Assembly (NCBI GenBank): GCA_900544095.1
Contig: UQTV01000003.1
Span: 62,001-126,000, forward strand
Direction: 5' to 3'
Source: an uncultured Collinsella sp.
GTDB taxonomy: Bacteria; Actinomycetota; Coriobacteriia; Coriobacteriales; Coriobacteriaceae
Length of the DNA stretch: 64,000 nt
Below, piece by piece: positions 16,199 to 23,605 of this stretch (position 1 is the first letter of the stretch; each line of letters begins with the position of its first letter). A model generated the notes under the pieces. That model saw only the letters and a list, made by a program, of their open reading frames with translations, was not told the DNA's origin and ran no database searches. Position numbers and translations under genes: made by a program.

Positions 16199-16840
16199 AT
16201 GTTCGATCAGTTCTACACCACGCTTGAGTCCCTGGGCATCGTGCCGGTCGTCGTGCTCGATGAGGTCGAGGACGCCGCACCGCTCGCCCACGCCCTTATG
16301 GCAGCCGGCATGAAGTCCGCCGAGGTCACCTTCCGCACCGCCTGCGCCGCCGAGTGCATCGCCGCCATGGCCGAGGCCGAGCCCGAGATGTGCGTTGGCG
16401 CCGGCACTGTCCTGACCGTCGAGCAGGTTGAGCAGGCCCGCGCCGCCGGTGCCAAGTTCATCGTCTCCCCGGGTTACAACGAGAACGTCGTGAAGCACTG
16501 CATCGACATCGACCTGCCCGTCCTTCCCGGCACCGTGACTCCCTCCGAGGTCACCGCAGCCGAGAACCTGGGCCTCAAGGTCACCAAGTTCTTCCCCGCG
16601 TCCCAGTATGGCGGCCTAAACACCATCAAGGCCCTCGCCGCTCCGTTTGTTGGTCACCGCTTTATGCCCACCGGCGGCGTGAGCACCGCCAACGTCGAGG
16701 AGTACCTGAGCTCCTCTGCCATCATCGCCTGCGGTGGCACCTGGATGGTCAAGCCGGCCCTGTTTGCCGACGGCGACTTCTCCAAGGTCGAGCAGATTGC
16801 CCGCGAGGCCATGGACGTCGTCAAGAAGGTCCGCGGCTAG
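16199..16840 (+). CDS. eda: KDPG (2-keto-3-deoxy-6-phosphogluconate) aldolase
   Basis: A class I aldolase that splits KDPG into pyruvate and glyceraldehyde 3-phosphate. The 213-aa protein is of normal length. It shows the catalytic Glu segment (AEVTFRT), the glycine-rich GAGTVL loop, and the Schiff-base Lys region (LKVTKFFPASQYGG), then FMPTGGV. The ATG at 16199 has GAAAGGAAC upstream. It ends the kdgK-eda unit, followed by a clear terminator. Confidence 0.95.
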   Translation: MFDQFYTTLESLGIVPVVVLDEVEDAAPLAHALMAAGMKSAEVTFRTACAAECIAAMAEAEPEMCVGAGTVLTVEQVEQARAAGAKFIVSPGYNENVVKHCIDIDLPVLPGTVTPSEVTAAENLGLKVTKFFPASQYGGLNTIKALAAPFVGHRFMPTGGVSTANVEEYLSSSAIIACGGTWMVKPALFADGDFSKVEQIAREAMDVVKKVRG

Positions 16841-16858
16841 GTTTAGCTCTCTATCGTG

Positions 16859-16895
16859 AAAGGGGGCGTGCCCTAGACCTCGCCCCCTTTCTTTT
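16859..16895 (+). terminator. Terminator after the KDPG aldolase gene
   Basis: AAAGGGGGCG pairs with CGCCCCCTTT across 12 nt and is followed by CTTTT. Confidence 0.9.
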
Positions 16896-17151
16896 AAAGC
16901 GGCTCGGAAGCGCGCCGTTTCCGTCACGAACAAGAACCGAAACCGTCTTGTATGCTGATAGAACGTGACGGAAGCGACACGCCCCCGAACCGCTTTTCCT
17001 GCTCGGTTGGCGACCACGCCCAGCAGAGCCACTTCGACAAAAGCCAAGCCACCAAAACAGCTACGGCGCCGTCTGGAGGAATGGACCCTTGCTTCCGGTC
17101 TTTTCCCCCAAGCGACGCCGCAGCCTTTTCGTGCCCCAATAGCGCCTCGCA
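16896..17151. other. Intergenic region, no gene supported
   Basis: Contains an inverted repeat CCGTCACG...CGTGACGG (about 16919-16972). Short frames on both strands have no ribosome binding site, and I do not call a gene. It may contain decayed sequence. Confidence 0.4.
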
Positions 17152-17218
17152 CTTGCGGTGAAATAGGGACTATTTACGCCATCAGGGCCGCAAAACAATC
17201 CCCATTTCACCGCAACTA
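17152..17218. repeat. Palindromic element F2, copy 1
   Basis: An interrupted palindrome with arms TTGCGGTGAAATAGGGA and, facing it, TCCCCATTTCACCGCAA. It is related to elements at 17997-18020 (left arm only) and 22256-22322 (full). In the full copies the stem positions differ in a paired way (GAAAT/ATTTC here, GGAAT/ATTCC there), so the fold is conserved rather than the sequence. It lies just downstream of the GntR gene stop. Confidence 0.8.
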
Positions 17219-17232
17219 ATGTAGAGGGCGAG

Positions 17233-17925
17233 TTAGATTGCCGAGTCTTTGGACAGCTCAAAGTAGTCGGGATGCAAGGCAATAACCGGACCCTGCTCCT
17301 CGGGTATTAGATGCAAATGCGTCTCTGCCAGATAGCTCGCCGTGTCGGTATCGCCCTTCTTAATGGCCTCGAGAATCCGGCGATGCTGCCCACGGATCGG
17401 CTCCCAGTCCAGATCCTGCGACACCATACGCAACCAGTTGTATCGCTCAAAATGCGTATTGACGCTCTTCATCCAATCCCACAACATGTGGCGGCCGGCA
17501 ATCTCAAAACATGTCTCATGGAACAGGTTGTCCAGATCGAAAAAGCGACGCGTTTCGCGATGATCGAGCGACTCGGACTCGGCAAGAATCTGCTCGAGCC
17601 GATGTTTTTGCTCGGGCGTGGCGGCCGAGCAACATTTAATGAGCACGCTTCTCTCGAGTTTCTCGCGCAAAAAGCAAGCGTTCTCGGCATGCTCCATGCT
17701 GATTTTTGAGACGTAGGTGCCGCTTTTGGGACGCGTTTCCACCAGCTCCTGCTCACGCAGGCGCACAAAGGACTCGCGAATGGGCGTGCGCCCGATTCCC
17801 GTCTCCTTTTCCAGACCAATCGCCGAAAGGCGCGTGCCGGGCTTGAGCTCGGCATAGATGATCTTGGAGCGCAATGCGTTGTATGCCTGGTCTTGCAGGC
17901 TCTGATAATGCTGGTGCTGTTCCAT
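17233..17925 (-). CDS. GntR/FadR-type regulator with FCD ligand domain
   Basis: A 230-aa repressor. The N-terminal winged helix (about 10-75) is RSKIIYAELKPGTRLSAIGL, then GIGRTPIRESFVRLREQELV. The all-helical FCD domain (about 85-215) carries likely metal ligands in DLDNLFHETCFEIAG, GQHRRILEAI and ETHLHL. The start follows GAGGGGC. FCD regulators commonly sense small organic acids such as sugar acids. It lies between the KDPG aldolase and the SDR dehydrogenase, so it probably belongs to hexuronate control, but no operator could be tied to it. Confidence 0.88.
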   Translation of the reverse strand: MEQHQHYQSLQDQAYNALRSKIIYAELKPGTRLSAIGLEKETGIGRTPIRESFVRLREQELVETRPKSGTYVSKISMEHAENACFLREKLERSVLIKCCSAATPEQKHRLEQILAESESLDHRETRRFFDLDNLFHETCFEIAGRHMLWDWMKSVNTHFERYNWLRMVSQDLDWEPIRGQHRRILEAIKKGDTDTASYLAETHLHLIPEEQGPVIALHPDYFELSKDSAI

Positions 17926-17996
17926 AAAGCCCCTCGGATGAAGCCCACGGTTTGTCGAATCTCATCACGTAATACTATCGCATCCCCCATCCCCTC

Positions 17997-18020
17997 AGTT
18001 GCGGTGAAATAAGGGCCGCT
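17997..18020. repeat. Palindromic element F2, half copy
   Basis: AGTTGCGGTGAAATAAGGG matches the left arm of F2 (17152-17218). No matching right arm follows, so it is a broken copy. Confidence 0.6.
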
Positions 18021-18088
18021 GGCACCCATGCACAACTTAGGTGGCTTTGACGTGACCAGACGTGACCACCGCTATCTCGGCGCTGATC

Positions 18089-18262
18089 TTAGGCAACGTC
18101 GCCGGCATCGCCAGCAAGTTGTTCACCCGGCACTTTGTGCGCGCCGCATTTGAAAAGTAGCACTACACGCGGGGCCAACGGGCAGCCCATGCCCACTTGT
18201 CTTTCGGGCTTGCCCTCCTCGATCAGGACAATCGAGCCGCCCGCGCAGCAGGGCGAGTTCAC
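18089..18262 (-). CDS. Candidate small Cys-containing protein, 57 aa
   Basis: A short frame with a GTG start (18260-18262) and AAAGG 6 nt upstream. The peptide starts VNSPCCAGGSIVLIEEGK and ends in KCGAHKVPG and GDAGDVA. The Cys pattern (CC, then GMGCPLAP, then KCGAH) suggests a small metal-binding protein. It is divergent from the SDR gene, and the operator at 18278-18292 lies between the two. A frame on the other strand of the same DNA (about 18056-18160, ending SKLFTRHFVRAAFEK) lacks a start. I do not recognise the family. Confidence 0.4.
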   Translation of the reverse strand: MNSPCCAGGSIVLIEEGKPERQVGMGCPLAPRVVLLFKCGAHKVPGEQLAGDAGDVA

Positions 18263-18277
18263 CGTTTACCTTTTAAA

Positions 18278-18292
18278 AGTGAACGTTCACCT
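18278..18292. promoter_or_regulatory. Hexuronate operator (TGAACGTTCA type) upstream of the SDR gene
   Basis: AGTGAACGTTCACCT, a full palindromic site of the regulon described at 37209-37256. A weaker site (GATGAACGTTTCT) lies at 18369-18381, directly before the ribosome binding site of the SDR gene, a position suited to block transcription. Confidence 0.8.
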
Positions 18293-18395
18293 ATTTTTCG
18301 GAGAATAGGAGGGTTTATTACGCTATTTCACATATACTGACCTTGCACGAAAAGCAAGACTTATATAGATGAACGTTTCTTTTGGAAGGATTGCT

Positions 18396-19205
18396 ATGTC
18401 TGATCTTATGGACAGCTTCCGCCTGGACGGTAAGGTCGCGCTCGTGACCGGCGCCACCTATGGCATCGGCATGGCCATTGCCGAGGCACTCGGCGAAGCC
18501 GGGGCCAAAATTGCCTTTAACGCCCGTCACGCCGACAAGGTTGCCGAGGCCGAGAAGCACTACCGTGAGCTGGGCTTTGATGCTCACGGCTATGTTGCCG
18601 ACGTCACCGACGAGGCCGTCGTCGCCGAGCTCATCGCCAAGATCGAGGCCGATTTTGGCACCACGCCCGACATCCTGGTCAACAACGCCGGCGTCATCCA
18701 GCGCACGCCGATGCTCGACATGAGTGCCGAGGACTTCCGCCGTGTCGTCGATATCGACCTCAACGCACCGTTTATCGTGTCCAAGGCCTGCCTGCCCGGT
18801 ATGATCGCCAAGGGCCACGGCAAGATCATCAACATCTGCTCGATGATGAGCGAGCTCGGCCGCGAGACCATCGCTGGCTATGCCGCCGCCAAGGGCGGAC
18901 TCAAGATGCTCACCAAGAACATCTGCTCCGAGTTTGGCGAGGCCAATATCCAGTGCAACGGCATTGGGCCCGGCTACATCGCCACCCCGCAAACCGCGCC
19001 GCTGCGCGAGACGCAGCCCGATGGCAGTCGCCACCCGTTTGACCAGTTCATCATCGCCAAGACGCCGGCAGCCCGTTGGGGCACGCCCGAGGACCTGAAG
19101 GGCCCCGCCGTGTTCCTGGCTTCCGACGCATCGAACTTCGTCAACGGGCACATTCTGTACGTGGACGGCGGCATACTCGCCTACATCGGCAAGCAACCCC
19201 AGTAA
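18396..19205 (+). CDS. 2-dehydro-3-deoxy-D-gluconate 5-dehydrogenase, SDR family (KduD/DhuD-like)
   Basis: A 269-aa short-chain dehydrogenase that would reduce 3-deoxy-D-glycero-2,5-hexodiulosonate to KDG. It has the cofactor motif TGATYGIG (about 18-25), NNAG, the catalytic Ser region (NICSMMS) and YAAAKGG (Tyr/Lys). The ATG at 18396 has GGAAGG upstream; an upstream in-frame start overlaps the operator. Gluconate 5-dehydrogenases are close relatives. Context (the next gene is an RpiB-type isomerase, same regulon as pectin genes) favours the KduD/DhuD activity. Confidence 0.88.
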   Translation: MSDLMDSFRLDGKVALVTGATYGIGMAIAEALGEAGAKIAFNARHADKVAEAEKHYRELGFDAHGYVADVTDEAVVAELIAKIEADFGTTPDILVNNAGVIQRTPMLDMSAEDFRRVVDIDLNAPFIVSKACLPGMIAKGHGKIINICSMMSELGRETIAGYAAAKGGLKMLTKNICSEFGEANIQCNGIGPGYIATPQTAPLRETQPDGSRHPFDQFIIAKTPAARWGTPEDLKGPAVFLASDASNFVNGHILYVDGGILAYIGKQPQ

Positions 19206-19212
19206 GACGTTC

Positions 19213-19330
19213 GGGCGAGGCGGTCGGCAGTTAAGTCTGCTGCTCGGACAGTCCTGCGCAAGACGGAAAGCACATTAAGTGCTTTCCTTTGCGTGCGGAA
19301 CTCGCGACAGACTTAACTGCCGACCGCCCG
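19213..19330. repeat. Long intergenic inverted repeat (about 118 nt)
   Basis: Outer arms GGCGGTCGGCAGTTAAGTC and GACTTAACTGCCGACCGCC are perfectly complementary over at least 21 bp. Inside is a second hairpin GGAAAGCAC-ATTAA-GTGCTTTCC, with partial pairing between (GCGCAA/TTGCGT). It separates the SDR gene from the isomerase gene and would form a long rod in RNA or a cruciform in DNA. No T-run follows. Confidence 0.85.
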
Positions 19331-19411
19331 CACAACTCATTACGGGTCGGAGTAGCCGCCGCCCGCATACAGAAACAAAAAGGAAAACACTTGGTAGAAA
19401 GGTTATTCAGG

Positions 19412-20053
19412 ATGAAGATCGCACTTATCAATGAGAACTCTCAGAACTCTAAGAACCCCATGATCGAGGCTGCCCTTAAGAAGGTTGTCGAGCCCATGGG
19501 CCACACCGTCTTTAACTATGGTATGTATGCCGACGCCGATTCCAAGCCCCTTACCTACGTGCAGAACGGCATCCTTGCCGCCGTGCTGCTCAACTCCGGT
19601 GCCGCCGACTACGTCGTGACCGGCTGCGGTACCGGCGAGGGCGCTATGCTCGCCTGCAACTCCTTCCCCGGCGTGCTGTGCGGCCACGTTGCCGACCCGC
19701 TGGATGCCTACACCTTTGCCCAGGTCAACGATGGCAACGCCGTCGCCATGCCCTTCGCGCTCAAGAACGGCTGGGGCCAGGAGCTCAACCTCGAGTACAC
19801 CTTCGAGAAGCTCTTTGGCTTTGGTTCGGGCAACGGCTACCCCGCCGAGCGCGTTGAGCCCGAGCAGCGCAACAAGAAGATCCTCGATGGCGTGCGCGCT
19901 GTGACCATGCGTCCGCTCGTCGACGTCCTGGGCGAGATCGATCAGGACCTGGTGAAGGGCGCACTTGCCGGCGAGCACTTCCAAGAGTACTTCTTTGCCA
20001 ACGCCACCGACGAGGCCATCATCGCCAAGGTCAAGGAGATCTTGGGCCTGTAA
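19412..20053 (+). CDS. RpiB/LacAB-type isomerase, probably 4-deoxy-5-ketouronate isomerase (DhuI-like)
   Basis: A 213-aa protein of the RpiB/LacA/LacB fold (MKIALINENSQNSKNP, then the phosphate-loop-like VVTGCGTGEGAMLACN and FAQVNDGNAVAMPF). In streptococcal glycosaminoglycan degradation an RpiB-like protein, DhuI, isomerises 4-deoxy-5-ketouronate and is paired with the SDR DhuD. The same pair is present here, and no KduI (cupin type) is seen in the window. The ATG at 19412 is preceded by TTCAGG with a weak ribosome binding site; GAAAGG lies further upstream. Function is inferred from family plus context. Confidence 0.8.
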   Translation: MKIALINENSQNSKNPMIEAALKKVVEPMGHTVFNYGMYADADSKPLTYVQNGILAAVLLNSGAADYVVTGCGTGEGAMLACNSFPGVLCGHVADPLDAYTFAQVNDGNAVAMPFALKNGWGQELNLEYTFEKLFGFGSGNGYPAERVEPEQRNKKILDGVRAVTMRPLVDVLGEIDQDLVKGALAGEHFQEYFFANATDEAIIAKVKEILGL

Positions 20054-20098
20054 TAAGGCCCACGGGACGCACCGACCCCCAACAAACCGCCAAGCAAA

Positions 20099-20135
20099 AG
20101 GCGCCGCGACAATCCATGTGTCGCGGCGCTTTTTT
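20099..20135 (+). terminator. Terminator after the RpiB-type isomerase gene
   Basis: GCGCCGCGACA and TGTCGCGGCGC form an 11-bp stem with a 7-nt loop, followed by TTTTTT. Confidence 0.93.
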
Positions 20136-20190
20136 GATTGGCTATCGCTTGAGCCACTGCAAGGCGGCCGCTCCCCTATTTGCCAAGAGC

Positions 20191-22140
20191 CTACAGCTCG
20201 CAGGCGACCTTGTAGCCGTCGCCGATGGCATCGCGGATGTTACCGCACTTCTGGGCATCGCCCAGCACGTGAGCGGTAACACCGGCAGCGGCAAGGTCAT
20301 CGGCCAGCTTGGTATTGGGGCGGTAGCCCATGGCAAGCACCAGCGTATCGGCATCGGCGATGGTGTGGACCTCGCCGTCCTTCTCGTAGCTGATGGTGTC
20401 CTCGGTAATCTCGGTCACCTTGGCCTCGGTCAGCACGTGAACGCCCTTGGAGAGCATGCGCGTGATGAGCACCGCGCGGCCGGCACCGCCCTCGTTGGCG
20501 GCAAGCGTCTTGGTCATCTCGATAACGGTGACATCGCGATTGGCCGGCGACAGGTCGTTGACCAACGGGGCCAGGTAATCGGCCGTCTCGCAGCCGACGG
20601 TGCCGCCACCCACGATGACGATCTTCTTGCCCGGGAAAGCCTTGCCGCCCAGCAGGTCATCGGCCGTCATAACTTGCTTAAAGCCCTGCATAAAGGCTGG
20701 AGCAATGGGCTCGGCGCCATAAGCCAGGACAACCTCGTAACCCGCGTAGTCGCGCTGAATGTCCTCGGCAGTAAGCTCGGTGCCAAAGACGCACTTCACG
20801 CCCGCCTCGGCCAGGCGACGGTACTGATACTTGATCACGCGGGTGAGTTCCTGCTTTGCCGGCGGAACGGCTGCGATGCGCATCTCGCCGCCCGGCTCGT
20901 CCTGCTTGTCCACAAGCACCACGTTATGACCGCGCTTGGCGGCAATGTAGGCCGCCTCCATACCCGCGGGGCCGGCGCCCACGACGAGCACGTTCTTTGC
21001 CTCGGCGGCAGGCTCGTAGCCGGCCTCGTCGCGCTCCACGTCCGGATTGACGGTGCAGGAGATGCGCTTGCCGAACATAATGCCATTCAGGCAGCGCAGG
21101 CAACCGATGCAGGGGCGAATCTCGTCGGCGTTGCCGGCAGCGGCCTTGTTGCAGAACTCGGCATCGCACAGATTGGCGCGGCCCATCATGCAGATGTCGG
21201 CGGCGCCGTCCTCGATCAGCTCCTCAGCGATCCAGGCCTCGTTAATGCGGCCGACGGTGGCGACGGGAATGTTGACGTGCTTTTTGATCTCGCGCGAGCA
21301 GGCGGCGTGCGAGGCCTGCTGCGTGCCGGCGGCGGGAATGGCAGAGCCGCGCTTGATGGTAGTGCCGCCCGACACGTGGATCATGTCGACGCCGGCCTTC
21401 TCCAAGCGACGCGAGACATAGATCATGTCGTTGAGGGTCAGGCCGCCATCGGTGTACTCGTCGCCCGAGATACGGACGTCGATGATAAAGTCCTTGCCGC
21501 AGCGCTCGCGAATCTCGGCGATGACCTCGAGCAGGAAGCGCATGCGGGCGTCGAGCGAGCCACCGTACTCGTCGGTGCGCTTGTTATAGAGCGGGGTCAA
21601 AAAACCGCCGAGCATGCCGTGGGCGTGTGCCGCATGGACCTCGACGCCGTCGACACCGGCCTTCTGCATGCGCACAGCAGCGTCACCAAACTGATGCGTG
21701 AGCTCGTGGATCTCATCGACCGTGATGGGGCGCGGCGCCTCGCGGGCATAGGACGGGCCCACAAAGGACGGAGCGATCAGGCGCGGCGTGCCCGGAATGT
21801 TAAAGGCCATGTAGGCGGGGTGGAAGAGCTGCGGCATGATCTTGCAGCCATACTCGTGGACGGCCGCGGCGAGCTTTTCCCAGCCAGGGATAAACGTGTC
21901 GTCGTAGCAGCACATGTCACCCGGTAGATAGGTATAGGTGGGCTCGACCGTCACGACCTCGGTGATGATGAGGCCCACGCCGCCCTTGGCACGGGCACGG
22001 TAATGATCGACCAAGTCGTCGGTCACATAGCCATGATCGGCCAGGTTCGTGGACACCGGCGGCATAAAGACGCGGTTCTTGACCTCGGTCGTACCGACCT
22101 TGATCGGGCTAAAGAGCATCGGGTAGGCGGAAGACTCCAT
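20191..22140 (-). CDS. FMN/FAD, 4Fe-4S oxidoreductase of the Old Yellow Enzyme / 2,4-dienoyl-CoA reductase family
   Basis: A 649-aa enzyme. The N-terminal OYE TIM barrel (about 1-335) has KNRVFMPPVSTN and the active-site region VEVHAAHAHGMLGGFL. A 4Fe-4S motif follows (C344xxC347xxC350...C362). Then come FAD and NAD Rossmann domains (VVGAGPAGMEAA at about 385, IVGGGTVGCETADYL further on). Relatives reduce activated double bonds (FadH, bile-acid enzymes, aldehyde or enoate reductases). It is the last gene of a minus-strand run of pectin-related genes, so an unsaturated sugar acid or a plant phenolic are possible substrates. The real substrate is unknown. Confidence 0.88.
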   Translation of the reverse strand: MESSAYPMLFSPIKVGTTEVKNRVFMPPVSTNLADHGYVTDDLVDHYRARAKGGVGLIITEVVTVEPTYTYLPGDMCCYDDTFIPGWEKLAAAVHEYGCKIMPQLFHPAYMAFNIPGTPRLIAPSFVGPSYAREAPRPITVDEIHELTHQFGDAAVRMQKAGVDGVEVHAAHAHGMLGGFLTPLYNKRTDEYGGSLDARMRFLLEVIAEIRERCGKDFIIDVRISGDEYTDGGLTLNDMIYVSRRLEKAGVDMIHVSGGTTIKRGSAIPAAGTQQASHAACSREIKKHVNIPVATVGRINEAWIAEELIEDGAADICMMGRANLCDAEFCNKAAAGNADEIRPCIGCLRCLNGIMFGKRISCTVNPDVERDEAGYEPAAEAKNVLVVGAGPAGMEAAYIAAKRGHNVVLVDKQDEPGGEMRIAAVPPAKQELTRVIKYQYRRLAEAGVKCVFGTELTAEDIQRDYAGYEVVLAYGAEPIAPAFMQGFKQVMTADDLLGGKAFPGKKIVIVGGGTVGCETADYLAPLVNDLSPANRDVTVIEMTKTLAANEGGAGRAVLITRMLSKGVHVLTEAKVTEITEDTISYEKDGEVHTIADADTLVLAMGYRPNTKLADDLAAAGVTAHVLGDAQKCGNIRDAIGDGYKVACEL

Positions 22141-22255
22141 ACAGGGTTCCTTTCGTTTGAGCCGCTCGGCGGCAGTTGCTAACGTACTTATCGTATCAGC
22201 AACTGCGCTGTACCCGACCGTACACGCTCCCCCGGCTTTTACTCAGCCCACAAAA

Positions 22256-22322
22256 AGTTGCGGTGGAATACGGAGTAGATAAGGCCTTTGACAGCCAAAA
22301 CAGTCCGTATTCCACCGCAACT
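22256..22322. repeat. Palindromic element F2, copy 3
   Basis: Arms AGTTGCGGTGGAATACGGA and TCCGTATTCCACCGCAACT are fully complementary. The loop shares GCCAAAACAGTCC with copy 1 (GCCGCAAAACAATCC). It lies between two co-directional oxidoreductase genes and could act as a transcript-processing or attenuating hairpin. Confidence 0.85.
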
Positions 22323-22337
22323 GATGGGCGGGGTGGG

Positions 22338-23555
22338 TTAGAGGCCCAGATAGCTGGTCATGCCTTCGACGGCGAGCTTGGCGCCGGCTACGGCATGGAC
22401 CACGGTGAGCGGGCCGTTGACCACGTCGCCGGCGGCAAAGACGCCAGGCACGGTGGTCATGCCGCACTCATCGACCGAAAGAAGACCGCGATGGTCGGTC
22501 TCCAGACCGCCCGTCGTAAGCACCAGTTTGTCCTTGGGCACCTGCGAGGCCGCAATCACAACCGTGTCGGCGGGCACATGGTCAAGTTCTTCCTCGTAGC
22601 CCACCACGTTGTCGTCCTCGTCAAAGATAGCCGTCTCGAAAACCGGACCGTTATCGTCGATGGCGCAGATCGCCTTGCCGCGCACGATCTCGGCACCGTC
22701 AAGCTCGGTCAGCTCCACCTCGTCATCGATGGCCGAGATATGGCGCGATCGGGCATACACGGTAACCTTGCGAGCGCCCGAGCGCAGAGCCGTGCGGGCA
22801 ACATCCATGGCCACGTTGCCGGCGCCGATAACCGCCACGTTCTGACCGATCGCCACGCTCGTGGGATCGACCAGGTAATCGATACCAAACAGTACGTTAC
22901 CACGCGACTCGCCGGGAATACCCAGCTTGCGGGCGCGCCAGGTACCGGTACCGACAAAGACCGCATCGTAGCCGTCGCGCAACAGGTCGTCGATATGCAG
23001 CGCGCCGCCAATGGTGGTCGAGGGACGGACGCGTACGCCAAGCGAGCACATCACGTGACGGTACTTTTGCACGAGAGCACGGGGCAGGCGAAACTCGGGG
23101 ATGCCGTACTCCAGCACGCCGCCGATCTCGGGGCGTTGCTCAAACACCGTGACGGCACAGCCCAGCTGGGCCATCTTAATGGCCACGGTAATGCCGGCAG
23201 GACCGGAACCGACCACGGCAACCTGCTTGCCGCACGACGGCGCGGGCTTCCACTCCTTACGGTCCAAATATGCCGTCGAGATATAGTTCTCGATACTCGA
23301 AAAATGCACCGGTGCGCCCTTGCGGCCCTGAATGCACGCGCCCTCGCACTGGCCCGAATGGTTGCAGATCATGGAGCAGACCGCGCTCATGGGGTTGTTC
23401 TGGAACAGCAGCTCACCTGCCTCTTCCAGACGACGCTGCTTGAACAAGTCAATGACCTGCGGAATAGGCGTCTGCACCGGGCAGCCTTTAAGCTGGCAGA
23501 ACGCCTTCTTGCACCCAAGGCAACGGTTCGCTTCCTCAACAATATGAATAGCCAT
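22338..23555 (-). CDS. NAD(P)-dependent oxidoreductase, glutamate synthase small-subunit-like
   Basis: A 405-aa flavoprotein of the GltD/SudA/PreT group. The N-terminus has an iron-sulfur Cys set (CLGCKKAFC, KGCPVQTPIP, CNHSGQCEGAC). Two Rossmann motifs follow (VAVVGSGPAGITVAI; VAVIGAGNVAMDVART) and a C-terminal GVFAAGDVVNGP. The ATG at 23555 has GGAGAGG upstream; the longer frame has none. No glutamate synthase large subunit is nearby, so it probably supplies electrons from NAD(P)H to a partner, for example the OYE-type enzyme next to it (inference). Confidence 0.85.
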   Translation of the reverse strand: MAIHIVEEANRCLGCKKAFCQLKGCPVQTPIPQVIDLFKQRRLEEAGELLFQNNPMSAVCSMICNHSGQCEGACIQGRKGAPVHFSSIENYISTAYLDRKEWKPAPSCGKQVAVVGSGPAGITVAIKMAQLGCAVTVFEQRPEIGGVLEYGIPEFRLPRALVQKYRHVMCSLGVRVRPSTTIGGALHIDDLLRDGYDAVFVGTGTWRARKLGIPGESRGNVLFGIDYLVDPTSVAIGQNVAVIGAGNVAMDVARTALRSGARKVTVYARSRHISAIDDEVELTELDGAEIVRGKAICAIDDNGPVFETAIFDEDDNVVGYEEELDHVPADTVVIAASQVPKDKLVLTTGGLETDHRGLLSVDECGMTTVPGVFAAGDVVNGPLTVVHAVAGAKLAVEGMTSYLGL

Positions 23556-23605
23556 CGGTTCCTCTCCTGGACCTCTACGACAATCTCTTTCGCCAACCTG
23601 CTTCG

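Noticed and set aside
16616..17152. Minus-strand frame of 178 codons
   Set aside because: It overlaps the aldolase gene antisense and crosses its terminator; no start signal and no domain.
18056..18160. Plus-strand frame ending SKLFTRHFVRAAFEK
   Set aside because: It has no proper start or ribosome binding site and is only about 35 codons; at most a remnant.
20116..21927. Plus-strand open frame of 603 codons
   Set aside because: It is antisense to the OYE-type oxidoreductase, shows no recognisable domain and is a by-product of high-GC codon use in the real gene.
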